Source: Saturnia japonica (lineage: Eukaryota; Arthropoda; Insecta; Lepidoptera; Saturniidae). Taken from it: 64,000 nucleotides of DNA. The first letter of the stretch is position 1. Each line of letters opens with the position of its first letter. The DNA is taken from assembly GCA_033032175.1 (NCBI GenBank), contig CM065311.1, positions 9,355,190-9,419,189 of the forward strand, in the 5' to 3' direction. Positions 11,535 through 24,200 of this stretch are shown in pieces. The position numbers and the translations under genes are program-made. The notes beneath the pieces were generated by a model. That model did no database searches. It was not told the DNA's origin and saw only the letters and a list, made by a program, of their open reading frames with translations.

Positions 11535-14162
11535 ACAGTCAGAGGGCTGTCGTACTGCAGTCGGCCGCAGACGACGACTTAGCGATCGATTCCCTCGTCG
11601 ACCACCTCCAGGTCAGCATCAGAGAGGCCTCGAGAGAGGTCAAAACGGTGAGCGATCGCCGCTTTATACTCCCTGCCGACCTGCGAGCGTTAAAGACGGA
11701 AAAGAACGCCGCGACACGCGCTCACGACTCATTCCCGCCCAGGGAAAACTGCGCACGGTTACGCGCATTACAAAGAGAGTTCAAAGCTCGCATCACTGAA
11801 TACAGAGGTCACAGATGGGACAACCTCGTAGAGGGTCTCAAACCGTCCCATCTCACATACTGGAAGTTAGCCAGATCATTAAAATTAGAACACTCCTCCC
11901 AAATACCACCCCTCGGAAGAGGCCCGGGCCTCCCACTCGCGTTCGATAGCGAAGACTAAGCGGAGTGTCTTGCCAGTGCTCTCCAAACTGCGACAACATA
12001 GACGCCGTACATGTCAACACAATCGAATCCTCGGTACAGGAACTCAGTTCGGTCCCTCCCGCGGATACCCTAACTACAGTCACGTCTGACGAAGTCTGTT
12101 CCGTCATCAAGGGCCTTAAGCTCAAAAAATCTCCCGGTCCTGACGGGATCCGGAACGAAGTACTCAAACTTCTTCCTGATCACCTCATAGCACTCTTGGT
12201 TTGCATATTCAATGTAAACATCGCCCACTGCCATTTCCCAGCCGCCTGGAAAACGGCCATAGTCATAGGGATACATAAACCCGGCAAAAAAGCATCGCTT
12301 CCCGATAGCTATCACCCGATCAGTCTCTTGAATACCTTAGGTAAAATCTATTAGCGGCTCCTTCTGAACCGTCTCTAAACCGTGATAGACGAGAAAAATC
12401 TATATCCACCGGAACAGTTCGGGTTCCGCGCTCGACACTCGTGTACGCACCAGGTGCAACGCCTCACAGAGCACATAGCGACTAACTTCGCGAAAGATCC
12501 TCCATACCGTACGCTCGCGGTCTTCTTCGACGTCGCCAAGGCCTTCGACAAGGTCTGGCACGCCGGACTAGTCCACAAGCTACACCAGTTACAAGTCCCA
12601 GATAGGTTAGTTCACATTATCCGCGACTACCTCGCCGACCGCACCTTCCGCTACCGAGCGGAAAGTGTACTCTCCACACCCCACCCCATACGCTCGGGCG
12701 TCCCGCAAGGCTCCATTCTGGCGCCTTGTCTCTTCAATCTGTACGTCAGTGACCTACCTCGTCCTCGTAGGTCCAGGTAGGTCTATACGCTGATCACACA
12801 GTAATCTACGCGTCGAATAGGAACAGACTTAGGCTCAGACACAGAGTCCAACGCGCAGTCACCACTCTCGGTGAATTGTACACCAAATGGCGCATAGCCG
12901 TCAACCCCTCAAAGAGCGCTGCGATTATCTTTGATCCTGGTCAAAAAGAGCACCCTGAGAGTGTCAAAATTCTCAAACTCTTCAAAGACAATATCGCCTG
13001 GGCCACCGAGACTAAATATCTCGGTGTGACCCTAGATAGAAAACTTACCTTCGATTCTCACGTCCGTGCCGTCTGTAAAACAGCCGCAATGGCCATAAGT
13101 CGATTACAGCCCCTGATCATAAGCAAACTGTCCCTGAGACATAAGCTTACTCTCTACAAAATGTGTATCCGTCCGATTATGACATATAGTTGCGCCGCAT
13201 TCACACATATGTCAAAATTGAACATACACAAATTCCAAGTCATTCAATATCGAGTACTACATAAAATGAATAACGCCCCCTGGTTCATTCGAAAGGTAGA
13301 CATTCATAGAGATATGAAACTCCCCTCGATCGAGTCTTACATCAAATACCTTTCACGCTCTTACTTTGACACCGCGTCAAATCACGCGAATCCTTTGATC
13401 AAAGTCGCCGCAAATTACGTTCCAGTCCCAAACGCCACCCGCTTACAGCGCCGACCGCGTAACATCTTCACCGATCCCGATGACGAAATCGAGAAACAAA
13501 TTGCGTACTAATCAACCGTCTCTCTAAACAGAGCGTGTTTGCGCCCACGTCCGCGTAACCACCGTTCCCTCCGCAGGGGACGGGCGGCTAATTTCGCTCC
13601 CGCATACCAACCGCCGCGACCTCCCTCTCCCGCGGCAACTCAAGCCTAGGTCCGTTCCTCGGGGTGAAACTCTTGAGTCTGGTAGCCGCCCGCGCGTAAT
13701 AAGTGACACTTTACTTGCAACACTTAGCTACCCACATACAAACATCGCGCACACATATATGTACATACGTGCACACCTCACAGGTACATAGGTTCTGTAA
13801 GGAACCTTTTTTTTTCTTTTTTTGCACTAGTTAGTGTAGAAAATAATTCAGATCACTAAATACACGTACACATGTTCCTTCCTTCCTCCCAAGAGAAAGG
13901 AACATGTATATCTGTATATGTTAGTTTAGCTCGATTTTACGGATAGGGTATTAGACAGATCGCGACTTCATTGCAATCGTGGCAACAGCCCAAGCCGAGG
14001 TCCGGCCACTTTGGCACCCTTGGGCGCTGGTTGCCCACGCTTTCGCAGCTGAGTGCCTTAAGCGCTCGCCCCCAAGCCCGGTAAAGTTGTAAAAGCCGCA
14101 GCGGCTCTGTTTTTGGATAGGGCCCCTAAGGCTAACAGCAAGGTCAGTAAAAAAAAAAAAAA
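11535..14162 (+). mobile_element. Jockey copy 2, 5'-truncated, defective ORF2
   Basis: It begins within the linker between endonuclease and reverse transcriptase (11648-11959). Reverse transcriptase follows: KKSPGPDGIRNEVLKLLP near 12125, [14 protein letters not shown] near 12310 with stops at 12352 and near 12370, [26 protein letters not shown] and SGVPQGSILAP near 12695. A frameshift lies near 12770. The catalytic YADD reads YADH (12785-12796). The C-terminal part is open 12876-13511, ending FTDPDDEIEKQIAY. The 3' UTR runs to a 14-A tail at 14149-14162. This Jockey-clade element carries out target-primed reverse transcription when intact; this copy cannot. Confidence 0.88.
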
Positions 14163-14309
14163 GCAATAGTCAGTACAGTCCAGTTCAATTTCGAGTTTCA
14201 AGTACTATAAAAACGGCAGTGCATCTTCATAAACAAGCTACTATTGTAAAGAACATAATAGATTTTTATTTTTAAATCCTATGAAGTAAGTAATTTAATA
14301 TTTTGTGTT

Positions 14310-14580
14310 TAGTTATAAATTACTTAACTGCGGCGCACTCGCGACTTATCTGTACCGAGATTTCAAAGTACGCAGTGTGTCGTTTAGGCCGTTTGTATGA
14401 AGACGTAATACTGTTTACTTTACTGTACTATGAGTGCGCCTACGTCACACAATTGCACGCGTTTTCCTTCCCCGTTTTACACAACCCACCCCATTATCGT
14501 ATGTAGTACCTCGCTCCCACCAACGTGTCGCCACACAGGAAGGTCGCGCACGAACTTGACGTACTAGAATTACTTATTGT
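14310..14580 (-). repeat. Right arm of the long inverted repeat
   Basis: The reverse complement reads CAAGTTCGTGCGCGACCTTC, GGCGCACTCATAGTACAG and AAGTAAACAGTATTACGTCT, matching 11019-11270 with scattered substitutions. Without the Jockey insertion the arms would bound about 0.9 kb. Confidence 0.75.
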
Positions 14581-14905
14581 GGAAAGCTAAATCACCTATA
14601 TATATTTTTTTACACTTTTCACATCAAACCCCATAATGAGAGATCTATAGCCGATTTTGGCTACAGCAACTATTTCAGCTCTGACGATATGTAGCTACAC
14701 TGGTACAATATCATCATTGGCCATAGACAAGATACTTTAGACAGCGTCACAGAAGCATTTTTTTGGAAGACTCTCCAATCCGAAACGGAAGCGGCAGCTA
14801 CGGCCACATTTGCTGCACCTAAACAAAATGTTTGTCAATCCAGTATTATATACTGTTATATTAAACATTAATTAGTTATTAAGTTAGCACTAAGTGCATT
14901 AATTG
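14581..14905. other. Spacer downstream of TRAPPC8
   Basis: Nothing recognised. A short plus-strand open stretch near 14700-14840 has no family resemblance that I can name. Confidence 0.35.
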
Positions 14906-14911
14906 TTTATT
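14906..14911 (-). terminator. TRAPPC8 polyadenylation signal
   Basis: AATAAA on the minus strand, about 73 bases beyond the TRAPPC8 stop codon. This implies a short 3' UTR. Confidence 0.6.
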
Positions 14912-14983
14912 AAGTATTGTGTAAGCACACATATGCCTACATACTTTTATATTATTCTGTAGACGCCCGCTGCTATGCTGATA

Positions 14984-15236
14984 TTAAGCAGTTTGTTGGA
15001 CCACCAAAAGCGACGTGTTATTCGATACGTTAGTGATATCTAAGTTTTCATTTTCCGCTCTCGTGGTAATAGTGAACGCAGATCCAACAAGGTATGTCCC
15101 GGGTGCGGCACACAAACCACGCATTTGTATGCAGCGTGACTCAAATTTTCCTAAATCGACGCTTACGCCGATAGTATCTTTGGAATCTCCGTCTGAATTT
15201 AGTGTTCCCGCCCAACCTAGCTCATTACACGGCTCC
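14984..15236 (-). CDS. TRAPPC8: TRAPPC8 exon 18 (stop codon)
   Basis: The acceptor is a long T run then CCAG|GGAGCC; the stop is TAA at 14986-14984. It encodes [17 protein letters not shown], then [19 protein letters not shown] and the end [12 protein letters not shown], matching SFTWLG...LKACFVHTGVYNLGTPRVF...ALIIISNV at the human C-terminus. The open frame on the opposite strand here is only its shadow. Confidence 0.92.
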
Positions 15237-18200
15237 CTGGAAAAAAAAAATCAATATTTGAATGCAAAAACCAACCGCCCGTAAAGAATAAACGAAGTAT
15301 TTACAAAATCAGTATTATACAAAAGAGCGTTTTTAACGTAATCAAATGAATAAAGCCGTCTTGTAATTTATAAAAATTACTTAAAATATGAATTAAATAG
15401 AAAAATAATTCTATCGTAAAAAAGTTAAGAATGTTGAGTTTAATTATGTAAAAAATGTTAATTTCGTAAAAAGTGCAGCTTTTGTTTTTTGTTCTTTGCT
15501 GCTGTCGAAATATTAGCTTATGATCAATTTAATACACTATTACATATATTATATCTGTTTATATTTAAAATAAAGTCACCTGCTTTTCTGTTTTGATATG
15601 TTTATAAAAACTTTAACAGGAATTCCGTAGCAGTTAACGATATTCATCCTCACTGGAACTATACATAGTTTGTTTTCATTAAAATCGTGATGAATTTGAT
15701 TAGAATGTTCCATTCTTAATATGACAATATTATCTTGTTTATTCTTTTTACCTTCATTGAAATCTACTTTACTATCATATTCATCTAATTGTAATGGAAT
15801 GTTATTATCAATTAATGTTACTTCTCTTTCCCGAGACTGGATTTTTGTGAAACAATCCAACCATAAACAATGCTGTCCTACTTGCCGATCTTCCTTTCGT
15901 GTTGTTATTAGCTTTCCATCTTAATATAAACATAGATTGTATTAAACCTTTCTTTTTGTTGACCACATCTTGTACATTATTAGTGTCTATAGTATCAATA
16001 TCTGAAGGTTTGTTCAGGATAAATTTAGAATATGGTGATGCTGTAACATCTTCAATAGAATTTGGGTGACCTTCTGCTATTTTAAGACACGAATGTTCAA
16101 CTTTAACCTCCGGTAAGTTTTCGACAATTCTTCGTGCTCTAAGGACAAAGTGAACTCGTTCACGTGACTTCAGTAAATCGCATTTATCTCTTGTCGCAGT
16201 AAGACTAGTTAACTTCCACTGTCTACTGAGTAATGATGCTTCTAATATTTCAAGAGTGACATTCCCAGTAGAAATATTTTTTACTTCAACAGCTAGATTA
16301 ATATTTTCATGAACGTTGTCTTGTACAACCCTAAGACTTCGGGTCGGTGAAACGGACAACTCGATGATTTCCTGTGAAAGGCAAAAATAAGTTCAATAGT
16401 GCCAAGTGGGACAAGTAATGAATGCTTAGAGACAACAAGTGGCACATCGTGGCACTAGCTAAGTCATGAATGTTTGGAGACCATCGTGGGACTAGCTAAG
16501 TCATGAATGTTTAAACACCATCGTGGGACTAGCTAAGTAATGAATGTTTAGAGACAACAAGTGAGTGGCACATCGTGGGTTTTCGGCGTACCTTATTTAG
16601 GTAGGAACTTAAATTCAAAAGGCTAAAAATTCACCAAAAATCTAAAGAACTTTTCAGCAAGAATAAGTTTGTCATTGACTATAATAAACGGGGCACAAAT
16701 TATAAAGGAACACATTTGTTTCAAAAATTCTTAAAATACGAAATGAAATGGTACACATATTTAGTTTAGATTACAAAATAATATTATTATATAATGTACA
16801 ATTTTGCTAAAAACGCAACCCAGGGCGGGTCACACTCGCTACGCCATACCCCCCCCCCCCCCCCCCCTGCAACAAGTCCATAGATACTCACAGTGGGAGT
16901 GAAGTGAAACACATGCCTGAGGAGGCGGTAGGGACGCGCGGGCACTCCGGTCTCGTAGTACGCGAGTAAATGGAGCCGAGGCGCAGAGGAAGACGCACGC
17001 AGATGAAACGTACTGCGTAGTGCTGTGCCGCGTACTATGCAACTAGACACGAGACGCACGTGTCGTGACGACTCGATACGCCATGCTTCAGATCGCATTG
17101 AGCGCTCATCTGTCAATATAAATATGTTATCACTCAACCACGTTTCAATTTAATGAGACTTAAATGGGAGATTTTGGTGGGTACTTAATCAGTCATGTGG
17201 TGATTTTTATTTTTATTCATAAAGGAGACGAATACGTTTTCATACATTCTTGGGCCTAGATGTAAAAAGATGAGAGTGGTGTCAATTAAAAGCTTATATA
17301 TTATCAAACCATCTCTGAACATTCTGCGGATTTTGGCAATCTGAGAGCAGAGTTAAAAGAGATTTAGTAAAAGTGCGGTTATGCAACAAATTGACAATAA
17401 CCTATACTTAACAGTCAATGTTTCATTTAGGTTATTTAATAAGCATAAAGATGATAATAATAATAATGAATATTCTCGAAAATCTTTTATTTCATACTCA
17501 CATTCTATAAGTAGATAATTGATACGCTTATTATCCGTATTAGATTGAAGTAGGTAGCGAATAGCGAATATTGAATCGGTGACTATTATTTGACTAATAC
17601 CCAATAACAGGTACGGTAACCTAATATGAGTTAACTAATACATTCAATATTAGGAATATTAAAATATGAGCCTAATATAACACCTCTACCATATACACAG
17701 ACCTCGAATTACGCAAATATATCAATAAAACTCACACTCAAACCTCAGGCGCACTAAACCCCGTATTAGTGTATTATCTATGCACTAAACAATACGAGAC
17801 GAGTGATTCACAGAGTGATCAATGATCATAGATTGAAAGTCAGAGAGCTGTCACTGTTAGCACAGATTAAATATATTTGACAAACTTAAGATATAAATTG
17901 ATCTGTAAATGAGAATTGATTTTAAGATTTATTTTTATAAGTTGATATTATGTTAATATAATTTACTTATTCCGTAGAATTTATTCACTTTGATTGAATC
18001 AATCATCCGGTCCATGATTTTTTATGTCCGATTGTTGAAATCATTCACAGTAATCGATTATAGTAAACGATACTCTATTTTATCAGTGCAATAAACTTAT
18101 ATTTAAGATTTCCCTTCTCCCAGATTGTGAACTGAGCCGATTTTTTATATTTTGAAACAGAAAAAAATACCGCTTTTTAAACCATATTTCAACTGATTAC

Positions 18201-21200
18201 AATTGAGCCCAGATTGCCCCGTATCCTCTTAGTTATTTGAACCTATATCATGTAATCTCTTAGTGAAATTTTACGTGATGTTGTTTGGTTATTGTGCATA
18301 AGTAAACTACTTTTAAATAATAATTAGAAACATTTAACAAAACTCCCTGGACAATTTTGACAAGGGAACTACTCTCTTGTTACGAGCATTGTGTGTAATT
18401 TCAATATAAGAAAAATGTTCTATTCACGTGACATTGGAATAATTATAGACCTACTAATTAATTAACACACGTCACCACTAAGTGAAAAGATGAAGAAATT
18501 AAGTCAATCACTCAGCTTATGTGACTAACGCGTTAATAAAATGAGTGTTAATTTACACGAACGGTTTTATTTTACCATTCCATATTATCGCCCTTCAATA
18601 TAATCTCATAGTTAATATTCTAGACACAGCATATACGAGAATACGAGATATGTGTATAAGTAAAACATTTTTCACGACAAAATCCTAAATAGCTTCTACA
18701 CAATAGATTTTTGTGAATTTTGTTTTTTTTTATTGCATACTAGAGTAGACCATTCGAAAATTAATCGTATTAATCATTCGAACCAAAATTTATCAAATTA
18801 ATAGAACGACATTCTACATTTAATTTATTAGTTTCTTTTCAATTTCGAATAAAAATATATATTTACGTAATTTGTATATTCCTACAGCAACAACATGCAA
18901 CGAATATTTACTGGAAATATTAATCTTGTTGTTTGGCGTCAGGCATTCAATAATTTCAAGTGTTTCGGATTGCGATCTCAATTGTTGTTATACTTAGTTT
19001 ATTTTTATTATTTAAGCATAATCGTATTATCGATTATATTTAACTCCAAAAAAGGATCGAAAAATCAACTTCTAATTTAAGTAATATTAAATGTTCAAAA
19101 TAAACATTCGACATATAGGTATATGTCAATTTACATATGTCATGCAAGCTTTCTTATAATAAACAAAGTATAGTTTAAAGTCGATTCCAAAATATGCACT
19201 GGACGGATGAATAGACAGGCAATTACTCTGAGTTAATGAAATCATGTTAATTGAGTTGCCCCCGCTCTAACCAAAGGCTATCGCCCGCCGATTATTTTAA
19301 AGACAAACATGCTAATTGTGGGTCATCTTTAGAAAATAGATATTACTAACTTTTTTGTAGGTCTTTTTAAGGTCTACAGTTACGTAGTACCTTAATTTGA
19401 TATTATTTTTTATCTTACTACATTGTTAACCATAAGAACTCAAGAGAAGTCGAGCCTCAGACGGCATTTTACAACTTCACCGGGCTTGGGAATTTGATAT
19501 ATCTCTTATAGTTTACTCATTGTAAGCAACGCCCCAAAATCGTCATTATTTCGAATTTAATTTTATTGTGCGGAACCCTAATTCTAATTTCAAATAAAAG
19601 TAGCCTAAGTTACTCCTTATAACATGAGATAGTCAGTGAAAGTCCCGTCAAAATCAGACCAATAGTATCGGAGATTACCCAGAACAAAAAGAAAGACAAA
19701 ATTTTCTAAACTGTTTTTTGTTGTAATTACCGTATATACATTCATATGCCTTTAATAAAAAGCTATTATTTTAACATTACAAACAGACACTTCAGTTTTA
19801 TTTATTTGTATAGACTAGAAACAGTTTTGTAAAACGTAAAAAAAGATTTTAAAAATGATCCATAAAAATAAAATTTACCAGAATATTGAGGCGGTTCTCG
19901 GTATTTTTCATCGTATAATAATTGAAAGGGGTTAATGTCACCATGGGAAGTTGCAAGGCTGATGCAATCCGGATGAGAAACAGCTATGTAGACATTCTTC
20001 ATATCGACTGGACCTACATTCGTGAACTCAACATCAATCGACCTCAACTCGCCGCTCATTATATCTGAATTCGTTTCTGAGAAAGTCATCTGGAACAATC
20101 ACATCAATGTATAAAATATAGTATTTGTATTGGTAAATTGAATTTGTAGTCGGTTGTGTGTATTTCAATACGAGTGGCATTATATTTGAGAATTTATGAA
20201 AATTGGATTTTTCGAACTTCTTTTTATTTCTTTTTAGAGTTCCGTCCGGTTCGGTACAGTACCGCCATATTTTCTATGAACGCATATCTGTCACTCAGTG
20301 TCAGTGATGACACAGTGTTCTCAGTGTGTAAATGAGCCTATGAAACTAAACAACTTTTATGATTTTTGAAAATTGCAATTGTTACCTACCAAAGTAAAGT
20401 AAAAGACTGAGTGATTAAAACACAGAGGTTTACAGAGAATAAACCTTGAAGAAAGCTCATTATTTTGTTAATTTATGTTAGTTTGTTTTGAAAGTTGATT
20501 TTAAATAAAAAATATTTATAACTTTTGCAATTTTAATCTATTATAATTATTAAACACAATGAACGATGCTATACGAATCTATGTCTTGCCTAATATTCTT
20601 TGAAAACCGATAACTACAAAAATATTTACCTACATTTTGTAAAAGATTGTGTTTTACGAGTCACATTACACCCAAGAGAGAAGCCGGGTTTTCATCTAGT
20701 TTTATTTTATTACAGTCAATCTGTCACTAATAGGCTATTTGACTGGTTTCTGGAAACCGTTTCAGATTATTTAGTGGGGTATGCCGAGCTCAAAACGAGT
20801 ACTTATTTTTGTTTATTTTGTGTATTTCTTCAAATAATAGCAAATAAAACTTCATTATTTGAATAAGTCGCCAAAATGTTATCTTTAGCAATGTGACGTC
20901 ACATGTTTGTTAATAACGTAGAGGGAAAAGCTAATAGAATCAGTCTTGTTAATTTTTCTTTAACTACTAAGTGAAACCGCGATATACAAAAAAATTAAGA
21001 GCAAAAGAAAAAGTACCATGGACCAACTAATCAAATAAAAATTTGTTTTGTTTTGTTTGAAGATGTTGAATGAACTTTGTATTCAAGCTTGTGATATATG
21101 TGATTGGAAACCTGTACCATCAGAGTCGAATTGTCGTAAAGAGCCAACGATAAACAATACGGACGCGATGTGATATAGTCTAGGGACGGATGTTTATTAA

Positions 21201-24200
21201 CAATATCATTCGCTAATAGACGATGTACTCCAAATAAAATGTGAGATTTCCTACGACTGGTGGAATACCTCCACCCTACAGAAGATTGCAGCCAAAGACC
21301 TCGTGTTATGTTCAGCTCTTGGGGTAAGGGGGTTCAAGGTCACCAACGCGCTGCGGTAGTCGCATAACATCAGGCGGACCGCATCCTTGATTCCCACTTA
21401 AGGTTTTATAAAAAAATCCCACCTCATATAATTTTACACCACTTTAATTTACCCACAGCATTACTTCCAATATAATCATATAGTATCAAATTTATTTTCC
21501 TTACTACGTAATATGCAGTATTTTTTTAGTTACACAATATATTAGTCTATCTGTTTCTCTATCTATGGTAAATACTCACCAAAATCACAAATGAGTTGGC
21601 ATTCTGCTGTTTGTGATATTTTTACAGTATTATTATATTACCATAAAGAAATGATTACATACATATATAGTATGTAGGGTCCGCGTACACAACACCCCAA
21701 TAAAAACATCCGAGAAACTATTTGTATGTGTACAAAAAGATACGATATATTCCGTAAAAGAGTTTTGTACAATTTATGATACTACTTTTTGAAAATAAGT
21801 ACCTACTGATGAATATCTAAATAGTGATAGTAAAATATAACAATAGCACTGGATATTATAATGATATAGGTAACAAAATCGCAAAACACCAAGGAACGCA
21901 AAGGAACGACAATAAATGACAGACGTGTGACGTCACGATATATTCAGGCAATCCAGTCTGTATTCGAACGTGTCGTAACAAAAAAAATTACGGATTGCAC
22001 TGCGGGAGTGCCGACAGAAGTGAAAAGTTATTTTGGCGCGTTAGACATTTTTTAGATGGGTACTAGGGTTATTGGGTTATAAATTGCATTTTATTTATGA
22101 ATTATTAGAAACTTTAAAATACATTTAATATTCTTTTATGAATCATCGTTAACAATTTTGACAACTCTTGTATCATCATCATTATCATTAAAATTATTAC
22201 AATCTAAAATAGAAACTATAGGTTCATGGTAACTAAAATAGGAAATAAACAATTTTGATTCGAAGTTATTTAAATATCTCGTGAATACCGCATCAATTGT
22301 ACTTTTATATCTCGTTGTGCTAATATTGCGTTGATTGGACATAGTAAAATCATTCAAAATTCAATTAATGGTAGATTTATATCGTCTGCAAAGTTTATGT
22401 TGAAATTCCCACCCAAATTCATTGGCAAATCATCAAATCTTTTTTCAATTTTATCTTGAAGCTCTGCAGAACCGGCTTTAGAATAAATGAATAAATTTTC
22501 AAACAAAAAATCTCGTATCGCATTTAAAGACCATTAGATTTATTAAAAAAATATTTATTAATCGGGAGTTAACAATTGTTGTATTATCGGTTGTTTAAAC
22601 ACTAGGCAAAACAGTTGTTATAAATTTTATAGCAATAAATTATTATTTTTATTTATCTAGACGCGTTCGTGGTCTGCTATATGTACTTGCATATATGCAC
22701 ACACTATAGCTGCGTCTCGTAATGGTGTCGCGAGTCCAGAGATTTTATCTCACCTAAAAATATGCGTACCGCGCTAATTAGACGTTTTCACTTCAAAAAT
22801 TACATATTTTTCTGGGTTTTTAGGATAAATAGTCAGTTATTTTTTAGTTATATTAATACAAAACGCTTTCAATGATATTATTTTTCATACTGTCAAATAG
22901 CCTATTACTTATTGGCATCATTTTAAAATGCTCTGGCGACTCTGTGCAACTTTTTAACCATAGGCTATTTATTACATATTTAAATATTGGATTCAAAAAT
23001 GTCTTTTCAACTTCAACCTGGTACTGATTAACAGTTGTTATAAGTAAAAAAAATAATAATTTAAATGTTGCTCTAATGATTCAAAAGACATTTATGATTT
23101 TCTAAAAGGTTATTGAATGATACCCATAAAAATCAATGTAACCTGTAAACACGGTGCTTCTGGAATGACACTAATATTCAGTCGTTTGTCAGCACTCTTA
23201 ATTCCCGATATAAGATTTGCTTTCCCTTGTATCATAACGGTGTTGCCGCCGTTTTCATTACCACCCTCGCCTGCATTGATTAATCTGTAATAAATTAATT
23301 CTAACATTTTATTTTAATATGATAGTTTAACAAGGTATTGTCTGAATTCCAAAAAAAATGTAGCAAAGTACTTTTTGAAACGTTATAAACCTCTGTAATA
23401 TTATTCTTTTATAATTTCTACCATATTATACATAATATGGGATTTCGTACTTCCCACGTTTTCATTGTTTTCCGCTGGTTAAATTCACAAGCCCATCCAG
23501 TATTATTGTTTCCATCTATTCATTTTATCTTTTAGTACATTGGTCAAAGGAGAATTATTTTCTTTAAAGGTATAAAGGTTAAATTTTATTTGTAATTAAT
23601 ACTGATTTTTTTTTCAATATTATTGGTACTTATTATACGGAGGTGAAACTTGAGTATGTCAGAAGTATGTAAGATCAATCCTAAAAACATAAATGTCAAA
23701 AAGAAGCCATGTTAAGGGTAATCGTTGTCACAGATAACAGAGCTGAGATCTAACGGTGCCAACTTCCATAAAAGTTCCTTTAATTATAGCTGTCGGTATC
23801 TACGTTTTTTAATTTATTTACAAAATAATTTGTTACTTTTCTTGATATGGGATTTATAATTTGGCATCATGTTTTCATACAGTTACATAACAGTAACCGC
23901 ACTTTCGTTGTGTGGGCTCACTCGATACTATTATTGTTTCGTAGCTAATTTTTGTTAGGAGCGTACCGTCGCGCTGTTAGGCTTCGTTGCGCCCGTTTTA
24001 ATTATAAATCTTTTGTGCTATTATTTCTTACATTTATTTAGTTCCTAATAATACTACTTCCCAAGAAACACCTCATCGATCATTCACTTTATATTTTAAT
24101 AATTTTGTTTTCATAACAACTAGTAAGAAATTGCTTTATTTTGTCAAATATATTACAAGCGGATAGACTTAATTAGTGTATTTTTAAACTAAATTGCATA

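Noticed and set aside
15015..15284. Plus-strand open frame of 89 residues
   Set aside because: It lies opposite TRAPPC8 exon 18, which has a clear acceptor, matching C-terminal motif and stop codon; the plus-strand frame is a shadow.
15915..15942. A 28-base intron (GT...AG) that would restore the frame in exon 17
   Set aside because: It would join NKKK to DGKL in frame, but it is too short for any known insect intron and would remove the conserved ILRWKA-like peptide. A deletion between repeats explains the data better.
16787..16891. Extension of exon 16 coding sequence past the donor (glycine-rich tail)
   Set aside because: GTGAGT is a strong donor, the phase fits exon 17, and the glycine run comes from the poly-G tract.
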